A DNA stretch of 64,000 nucleotides. It comes from Zerene cesonia. Taxonomy: Eukaryota; Arthropoda; Insecta; Lepidoptera; Pieridae. A program made the position numbers and the translations under genes. Positions 55,765-64,000 of this stretch are shown piece by piece. How positions within the stretch are numbered: position 1 is the stretch's first letter; every line of letters begins with the position of its first letter. The notes beneath the pieces are model-generated. The model worked only from the letters and a program-made list of their open reading frames with translations. It had not been told where the DNA came from and made no database searches. The stretch covers positions 4,464,001 through 4,528,000 of the forward strand of contig NC_052107.1 of the NCBI RefSeq assembly GCF_012273895.1, given 5' to 3'.

Positions 55765-58700
55765 AAAAAAAAACATTTAACACTCTTATGGTACGTTTAC
55801 ACGCTGACCAAGTCTCGCAACACACAAGCGTGTAGATGGGGTGTTCGGCTCGAACCAGTGTCGGTTTTTCACAGAGATTCAAGGAAGTAAAGTAACGGAC
55901 TAACGCACTCGCAAGCGTGTAAATAATTCCCAAACGTTTGTGAAAGCTTGGAGCTTGTGGACGTTTGTCAAGCCATACCAAGGGTTTAAATGTATCATTA
56001 TACATTCATACAGAATACTATTACATGTACTAAATGATACAAAAAGTGAAGCTCCGCTCATGATAAGCAAAGTTTTGTTTCTTTTGTATGAAATAGTTTT
56101 TTAGTTTTGTTTTCTTTTTTTATAAAAGAACTCTGTCAAATTAGGATAATACCCTGTAATGATAGTAAGTTCTATTTAGTGTGAATAAATAAATAAATAA
56201 ATAATAATTATTTTGTAATATTAATGCGCTAAACACTACAAAAGTAACGATCATAATCATGACCAGAGCCCTTAAAAAACAGATGATCTATACTATAGGT
56301 CTCTCGTGTCTTTTAATGTATAGATTGTATACAATCCAGCTAACATCACACCAATACGTATACAACTACAACAACACTGAAATCGAATCCGTACCCATTC
56401 GCATGGTGTCCACAAGATGCAATATCTGGTCGCAGTGTTTGCGCGCCGCGATGAGACCGCGCAATATGAGTATCTTGAAATACGCGAACATATCGGAATT
56501 CTCGCCGTCCATTACTTCCACGAACTCGTTGGTCAGCTGCGACATTTAATATTCATTAATATAGATGAAAAAAATAAGTAAAAATAACTATAGTATCATA
56601 GATAACAACCATAGTAAAATTTCATACATTAGGTATGGTGGTAGGATGGTTAATATATAGCAAAAAATCATGTTCCATATATTAAATCTATCCAGTTAGA
56701 AAATCAACATCGGCTAATCGAGTCATCAAATTTATCAATTTCGTTATTCCATACAAAGAGTGCACAAAAATAGAATTGATTAAATAACAACATACATAAA
56801 AGTGCGGTCTTTGAATTTCGAATAAATGATTACCTTAAACGGTGAACTCTCGAAACCCAAGTTCTTCGGTGATATCGAAAATATAAATCCAAAATCGATG
56901 TGAATGATGTGTCCCGCGCTGTCTAGTAAAATGTTGCCGTTATGCCTGTAATACAGAAAATCATACTAATATTATAGATGTTTGTTTGAATGTTTGTCCG
57001 TCAATCACACTGAAACTACTGTACGGATTTTGATGAAATTTTGGTATACAGACAAGGTATGATCTGACTGGAGCGATTAAACTTGGGGAACAGAAATCTT
57101 GACATCCGGGCGGAGCCGGAACGAGCGTCTAGTAGTGTAATCATTTTATTAATTAATATTTAACATTTTATATTACACATTAATTAAATATTTTAACTGG
57201 TGCATCAATATCCAAATAAACAATACAAAGCTAGATGCCTTGTACTTATAACCAATAATGAATAATTGTAATAGTGTTGCTAAAACTAAGCACAGGAAAA
57301 TAGTTTAGTATTTCCGACATGCTTATAATAAGGGAACAAGCGACAAGATTATAATAAGGGAATAAATGCATATTAGGTAAAATCATCTGTTTTCAGTATA
57401 TTTTGAGTTATGTAAACAATATTCCCATCCATCCCCACTTTTTTTATATCATAGCGTAGAACTGAACTACTGGTTTACTTGTTGGTAAGCGTTCACCACC
57501 GTGAACATTCGCAGACGTAGGCGAATGTTCATGGGCGGTCTGAGGAGGTAAGACGAAGCCTACGCGAATGCACTGACCGCTTTTAAGAGGGTAAGGGATA
57601 AGGACAATTGGACGACGAAACAATGTAAGAATGTATATACTGAGAAGGATGAAGAAAAGAAAACGGATCCATAACCCCACTAACCACCCCCACCCCCACT
57701 CCCATTGCTGTACTCACGCACCTGTCCTTCAGCTGCAGCAGGTAGCTGGTGAGCGCGTAGGCGGCGGCGGAGTGCACGAAGTTGCGCTGCGCGCGCAGGA
57801 AGCCCTCGCTCGTCGCCGGCCCGTGCTCCAGCTCCAGCCACGCGCGCAGCGACTTGCCCGACTGCTTCTTGATCTGGTGCAGCGACACCGAGTTCAGCAC
57901 CTGTGTTGGGCGCGCCATGTTATAGACGATCGTTTTGTTGAAAGTAAAAATAAAGATCATCATCATCAGCTCATATATTTTCCCACCATATTTCGAAACC
58001 ATGTGACCTTTGAAACGGGGCGTACAAACAAAGAAATTAAGCCATATTTCGACTTACCAACAACCTTCACATGACCCTCAAAGTAACATATTTAATATAT
58101 GTATATGGAGAAGATACCTATTTATAAAGACTCATTGGTTATATAAAACTGGACATTGCTAGTCGAAAGTGAATTTAACTTACAAGAGACCAACACCAAC
58201 CAACAACTTTCTATACATTAAATAATTGATTACTTCAACACTAGTCACTGAAGACTCGAGCCTATGCATAATATGACCTCATAAGGTTGGAGTACAGACA
58301 GCCTTCACAAGACTTATGTAATGTGTATTAAATACCACCAATTGTAGACAATATAGGAAACATTAACTTACATGAATTCATACCCATTCAAATTTACACA
58401 AAAATGGCGTGGAATTTAAAAATTGTGTATAAAATAGGCTGGATACTATCACCTGGTACTGAACAACTTAATGTTATACCCTATATAAGCAACTTCAATA
58501 TCACACCTATGCTAAAAAACTGCTCCTCCCCCTTCTGTTTTTTTACAACGCTTTAAAAGACCTTTTTTTGTGGGGAAATCTTGCATATACCCACGTCCTC
58601 GGATCAGATTCCTACCCACTAAAGCCCACTGTGTTCCTTCGAGTCGCTATAGTGAAACTGCCAGGAGCGCTTATAAAATCATAAGGTGCACGTGCACGTA

Positions 58701-60766
58701 CACGTCGCGCCGCACGCACTCACCGGCTGTATGAGGCCCGACTCGCGGTCCAGGCATATGATCTCGTAGGGGCGCAGCGCGAGCGGCACGCGCTCCAGCT
58801 CCCACACGGCCTGCAGGCGGCGCAGCAGCTGCGCCGCCAGCATCTCCTGGCGCAGGTCGTCGCCCACCTTCACGATGCAGCCGAGCAGCCGCCAGCCGGC
58901 GAGGCAGCCGTACGGTGACGTGGCGCGCATGCGCGACAGCTTGCTCTCCCACGACTCCTGCGGAGACGATATACACATTAATGATTTTTGAGTTTTTTTA
59001 ATCATAAAAGGGAATCGCATGACGATCCTGCCTGATGGTGGGCCGAAATGTGGTGCAAGATGAAACGCGCCTCCCTAGCACCATTAAATTAAAGTATAGT
59101 GAAAAGTGCGCAACACAACAATTTAGTATAGGGTAAAGCTATACCTTAAGCGCAACCGCCGAGGGGTCATGGGGGTCGTGCTTGAAGGCGTTCGCCGGCG
59201 GCGCGGCGGTGGCGTCCACCAGCCGGCGCCGCACCTCCCCCGCGCCCACCGCCAGCGACTCGCGCGAACCGCACGAAGATGCCGACTGTACCGACTGTAC
59301 TGACTGCATCGATTGCACTGACAGCTGGAGAAAAAAAAACACAAAATCACCGATAGTCCGGGGACACGATTGAATGTTATGGTAAGAAATATAAACAATA
59401 TGTATTTCTATTCATTGAATTAAATACAATTACTCGATGAACACAAATACATGTTAAATTATATTATGATCTAGTGAAAATCACTCATCATATAATCTTC
59501 CTATAAAAATTCATCACTTAAATGAGATTTTTTTATCCTAAATAACCATCACTCTTAGATACGACAAATTCATACCTGAGACACGCAATCTGGCGCCGGA
59601 CACGTTCTGGGCGGGCACATTTGAAAGCAGGCGTCCTCATCATCATGACTCCAGCAGTCACTATTATCCACGTCATCCATAGCCGAATACATGGACAGGC
59701 TCGGCCACTCTGGGACTAGGTTCTCCTCGCTCTTGGTGTGGCGGATGGGGGGCGAGTGCGGGGCGGGCGGCGCCGGGGGGAGCAGGCGAGGGGGGAGCGG
59801 CTCGTGCCCCTCCGTTTCGAGCACTTCCACGTAGATAATATAAGGCGCCTGGAATAAATTAGACGATATACTAGGAGTGTATTTGTGAAGTGACTAGTGG
59901 AAAATTATCATGATCAGATATCAGAGGACGATGTACGAGCACGTGTAACGTGCGACAGTTTTTTGCTATACAGTAGTTGTATGGTGAAGAACTGACTGAT
60001 TTCAATAACATATAGGCACAGATACACATAGTACATTGATTATAGTATGGAAACCGAATAATGCACGATGTTAAATTGACCGTATACCGAAATACAATGT
60101 CATTAAATTTGACCTTGACCTGTGATTTTATTGAACACAGCCGTAGGACATCCGTTACTCATTAAGATGAAATGACTATCACCTCATTGATCTCTTAGAC
60201 AATACGTGACAAATATTTGGATGTTTTTAAATAAATCTAAAAATAAATATTTATAATTCGCTTTTGGCAAAAAAAAAATTTCATTGAAAAGAGTATCCCC
60301 AATTTTCCTCAACTCTTAATGTCAAGTTAATATGAATTTAATGGTTTTGACTTTCGAATGTTCAATTTAGTAAGGCTAAACCTTGCACTTTGATACTTAC
60401 TTTTACGATTACTTTGCGATATTCATAAAGAATTTAATAGGTATCTTTTTATCTCTTACAACAAGTCTTAAGTTCTATTCTAGGCAATCTATTCTTAGGT
60501 ACCTCTAACAATAACATTTTTTTTCTTTTCTGTATCTGCACGATAAATAATTAATCAATCCTAACCTTATCCTTGCTGTTAAGCACGGCGGCCGCATGCG
60601 GCGGTATCCTGAGAACATAATGGGGCTTCTTATGCAGCGGCAGCCAGACCCTCGCCGGCAAGTTCAGATCGAGGGTTACCAGCTCGGCTCGCAGCCGGCC
60701 GTTGCGTCTCTCCTTGTCCGCCACGCTAGCCAAACGACGCCCGATGTTCGTGAGGGCTGTTAGGAA
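55528..60766 (-). CDS. fwd: PI4K beta, inverted second copy, exons 10 to 3 (5' part outside window)
   Basis: Minus-strand exons in coding order: 60566-60766, 59576-59848, 59145-59324, 58724-58957, 57722-57900, 56834-56945, 56395-56536, 55528-55709. All boundaries, phases and splice signals equal those of the left copy, and the stop TAG is complementary to 55528-55530. Every exon I translated gives the same residues as the left copy, including GDDLRQE, DRHNGN and DFG. Noted differences are synonymous (for example in the SPYG codons of exon 6). Exon 2, with the helical domain, would lie beyond 64000. The copy shows no sign of pseudogene decay. It is therefore either an allele duplicated by the assembler or a very young paralogue; the allele reading is favoured. 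Confidence 0.9.
56955..57136 (+). repeat. Dispersed repeat abutting fwd exon 8 (right copy)
   Basis: Complement partner of 40542-40738, ending in GGGCGGAGCCGGAACGAGCG. The two copies differ by small deletions and substitutions. Confidence 0.6.
58385..58490. other. Right-arm-specific intron 6 segment
   Basis: About 100 bases (including AAATGGCGTGGAATTTAAAA) have no counterpart in the left arm. There, the flanks at about 39150-39190 are joined by a short different stretch. The origin is unclear. Confidence 0.4.
58575..58680 (+). repeat. Dispersed repeat fragment in intron 6 (right copy)
   Basis: Complement partner of 38970-39075. CCTACCCACTAAAGCCCACT is shared in orientation with 24690-24800. 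Confidence 0.5.
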
Positions 60767-63700
60767 CTGCAATAGGCAATAAAAAGCTAATTCAATTTGT
60801 GTACACACGTATATTTAAAATGTATACAGTCGGTCATGATTGAAATAACTGATCTAAAATATTATAATGGGTAATTGCCTATGCTTATGTAACATTAAGT
60901 GATTAAATTTTCTCATAAATACATGCATAGTTGGCGAAATTTTTATATAATAAAAACATATTCAATATTCTTAAAGAGTAAATATTTAGGACACCTTAAT
61001 GGTATTAATTACGGGTAATAATGAGTTACCTAATCATTTTGCAAGTATAGTCACGTTTCCAAGAGGCGTATACGTTTAATTCGTCTAATAATATATTAAC
61101 CAGCTTATCGTATCACTGATTAAGCAAAACAAAAATCGCTTAGAAACTCTTGGGAAAAACCCAAAAAAACAAAGAACATCATTCAAATATTGTTCAAAAT
61201 AAAAACAGCATCAACGTGAAATGAACGCACGTATGATATAACGCAGAACGCTACGATTTGAGGTGCGATTCAGTCGAATGACCTCAATCATCGAAAAGTC
61301 GTATCGCTTTCGTGGGAAAATGGAAAGCGTGGGCTCTTAGCAGATACATTTTAAAAGCTGCTGAATCTAATTTTATATGAAACTTATATTTAAATTGTTT
61401 GTCATTGCGTTCCGTGTTTATATACGGTACGCGGTACGATGAAAAGTTAATAAATCTGCATCTCTTTGAGTTCATAACGTATAATGAGTCACTTTCTCAG
61501 GAAAAATTCTTATTTTTTCATCTTTCTTATTTATTAATAAATTTTAACGTAATATATACTGTGTGGATCTGATTATATAAGGCCACATTATATTATCTTA
61601 AATTAACTATAAGTTATTATATTATGCCATTACAAAGGTGTGGCGTAATAAATAGATATGGTACTTGCGGATACAGGACGCTGCAGCGATTCAGAAATAT
61701 GTATTTTGTATTCAGTAGAAGTCCCTCGGATACCGAGATATTCGACGTTTTCGAAAATTAAAAAAAAATACCACTCAGCCACTCTTTGGTGACAAGGCTG
61801 GAAATTAAGGGTTTCAACCTGTTTGTAACATAATATCCCTATATAGATGCGTTACAGAACATAATTTCAATTATCATCATACATAATATATACATTAAGA
61901 TCATAAATATTCTACCATTATTGAATACTGTTTGTGATCGATTCAAATTTGCTAAACACAAAATATCGTTCTACAATCAATAACAATCGATGCTCATAAA
62001 TTACGTCACTGACTTGAACTGGCTGATATGATAAGCGAGCCTCAAGGAAAACACCTTTGTTACGTAGGTCCATACAGATACGATCAGTTTGATTTTTCTC
62101 TTTGCTATGATTACAATAACTAAACACGACTCAGGCATTAAACACAGCGAATTGCATATTGAATTCTGACAGATATTAATTAACGTTTAAAATCGCATAA
62201 TATAACGTGACATTGGATGTGCTTCGAACCTTATCAGAGGCCGAGACGAGGCAATGGTGTAGTTGGCAATAGCAGAATCATTCTATTGTTTATTGAATTT
62301 AAACCGCGCAACTGTAAATTTCATTTTTACTCCTTATTTTCCATTCTTAAATTAAAAGGGCTGTATGTATAGACATTCTTCTAACTGAAGTAATCTGTTT
62401 ATTAAATAGAAAATATATAAGTTACGGACATGTAAACGATTTTACCTGAAGAAGTTAATTCTCTTTACATATACGTGGAGAATAATAAGGGACCCTTTAA
62501 GTTCACATAAAACAATTCTCTTACGCAAGGCATCAAACGGGCTATTTTTATATTAGGAACACCAAAAATGACCTCTCTATTATGTATATTTTCGATTATG
62601 TTTAGAGCTAAACGCGATTTACTTAAGAAAAAAATCATCATAAAATCTTGCCTTCAAGGCAATATGCTGACTAAAGTGTACATTGCATAATTTTTTTGTT
62701 GATTCGTCTGTTAGTAAGCGCTATAAACGGAAAAGGTCCGCTATTCGTCATCAGGGCGGAAGTGCAAAATGTCATAAATAACGTAATATAGATTATAGAC
62801 CTAGTTTGTTTTAATATTTCATTTAAATACATCTTACAGATGATTTGAAATAAAATCGAAGAAGATTTAATACAAAATGAGCAGAGAGAAGCCGATTATA
62901 AAATAAACGAATGTTGAAAAAAAACATACATTTAAATAAATAAGCTACAAATGTATTGGTTATTTCCGAAACTAGTGAATGGAGGAAACAGAAATAAAGC
63001 ATTATTTAAATAAAAATACTTCTTAGAACATAATTTTACATGCATGGAATGTGTTTAAAATTCTTTGTATCATCATCATCATCATCAGCCCATATGTGTT
63101 CCCACTGCTGGGACACAGGCCTCCTATGAGGGTTCAGGCCATAATCCACCACGCTGGCCAAGTGCGGGTTGGCAGATGTCACATGTCGTCGAACTTTTAA
63201 TTCTTGGACATGCCGGTTTCCTCACGATGTTTTCCTTCACCGTTAAGCAGTGGCGATGTTATCCACATGCGCAGATAAATTGAAAAATCAATTTATTTCC
63301 TGCACGCTCGGCCGGTCTCGAACCCCGACTTACCGATTTTGAAGTCCGAGGTTCTCACCACTGAGCCACCACTGCTTTTTTTATTAAATAAATTTAAATT
63401 AAATAAATTCTTTGTATATAGAAATATTATCCATTATTATCGCTCGTTTAATTGTATTTATTTTTATCCTTTAACCGATAACAATCGCCCGATCAAAGTT
63501 CTAATTTCAAAAAAAAATATTTCTGCTTCAATATGACCTTTGATAAATTGCTATAAGTTTACATTTATCATATTAGCTAGAAGACTGAGGTTTTCGTACA
63601 TATATCCCTATACATCGCCAAGATAGAACCTCGATCGTGCATACTGACATTCTATGATATGATAATTATCAATATATTTTCCTCATTGTAAAGAAAACCC

Positions 63701-64000
63701 GCAATAAGCCTGCGAATAGTTGAATCAATTGAACCTCCGCGAACAAAAGAAAATTCAAATTTTTAGATTAAAACCCATTATGAAAGTAATGGAAGTGAAT
63801 TATAATAATATAATACTTTAATTTATTCGTCATACACAAAGTAACATCAACTTGGGTTATAGTTTTTAGTCTGATAACGAATGATGCAATTAATATATCA
63901 ATGACTTTTTTTAACCATAATCCAATGCCAACAACAACGTTTTTCGTTACATTATCGTAAAATGTGACCTAAATTATATGTAATTTAGGTCACATAGTAT
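60767..64000 (-). other. fwd intron 2, inverted copy (partial)
   Basis: Mirror of 33782-36867, lacking the 33979-34161 repeat and carrying a SINE at 63070-63404. No gene is seen. Confidence 0.6.
63070..63404 (-). mobile_element. Full-length tRNA-derived SINE, right arm only
   Basis: A 335-bp element flanked by AAATTCTTTGTA on both sides (63058-63069 and 63405-63416). The left arm has one uninterrupted copy of this word (34546-34557, complement). On the minus strand it has a tRNA-like head with A-box TGGCTCAGTGG (complement of 63358-63368) and B-box GGTTCGAGACC (complement of 63314-63324), a body containing CTGGGACACAGGCCTCCTAT on the plus strand, and an ATGATG tail (complement of 63070-63087). 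A tail fragment of the same family is at 7828-7890. Confidence 0.85.

Larger units (their letters stand above)
49186..64000 (-). repeat. Right arm of the large inverted duplication
   Basis: Reverse complement of 33782-48185, extending about 130 bases closer to the duplication centre than the left arm does. It carries two arm-specific insertions with target-site duplications (53735-54803 and 63070-63404) and a short arm-specific segment near 58385-58490. It continues past the window end, where fwd exon 2 would be expected. Confidence 0.93.

Noticed and set aside
55528..60766. Inverted fwd copy as a decayed pseudogene
   Set aside because: All exons, splice sites and catalytic motifs are intact, with no frameshift or premature stop.

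Overview
The window looks like lepidopteran (butterfly or moth) nuclear DNA. It is AT-rich, has introns with GT/AG ends, is littered with short dispersed repeats of a kind common in moth and butterfly genomes (many ending in a TATAATATTAGTA-type motif), and carries tRNA-derived SINEs. All three recognisable genes are conserved single-copy animal housekeeping genes. I see no bacterial, viral or novel multi-gene system.

Layout. (1) 368-1588, plus strand: a complete four-exon gene for dynactin subunit 6 (p27), 189 aa. (2) 2679-42597, plus strand: a complete ten-exon gene for phosphatidylinositol 4-kinase beta (Drosophila four wheel drive, fwd), 831 aa, with every exon junction in phase. Its first coding exon lies 29.3 kb upstream of exon 2. 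A second, phase-compatible first exon sits just before exon 2 (31953-32029), next to a CpG-rich stretch that could be an internal promoter. Intron 1 (2768-32107) is repeat-rich and holds a few weak candidate ORFs or exons. (3) 46361-47978, minus strand: the last two coding exons of a DDX54/Dbp10-type nucleolar DEAD-box helicase, convergent with fwd. (4) 48186-49185: a gap of exactly 1000 N. (5) 49186-64000: an inverted second copy of 33782-48185. It contains the last three DDX54 exons (plus strand) and fwd exons 10 to 3 (minus strand), and it runs off the window end.

The dominant structure is therefore a palindrome with arms of more than 14 kb around an N gap. In the exons I compared, the arms encode the same protein. 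They differ by scattered substitutions and by clean presence/absence of mobile elements: SINEs with target-site duplications on the right arm, AT-rich elements on the left arm. Both DDX54 copies stop at the central gap without their helicase core. This looks most like two haplotypes of one locus joined head-to-head by the assembler, though a real recent inverted duplication cannot be excluded from sequence alone.

Functionally, the three genes are neighbours rather than a pathway. DCTN6 acts in dynein/dynactin transport, fwd makes Golgi PI4P, and DDX54 acts in ribosome biogenesis.
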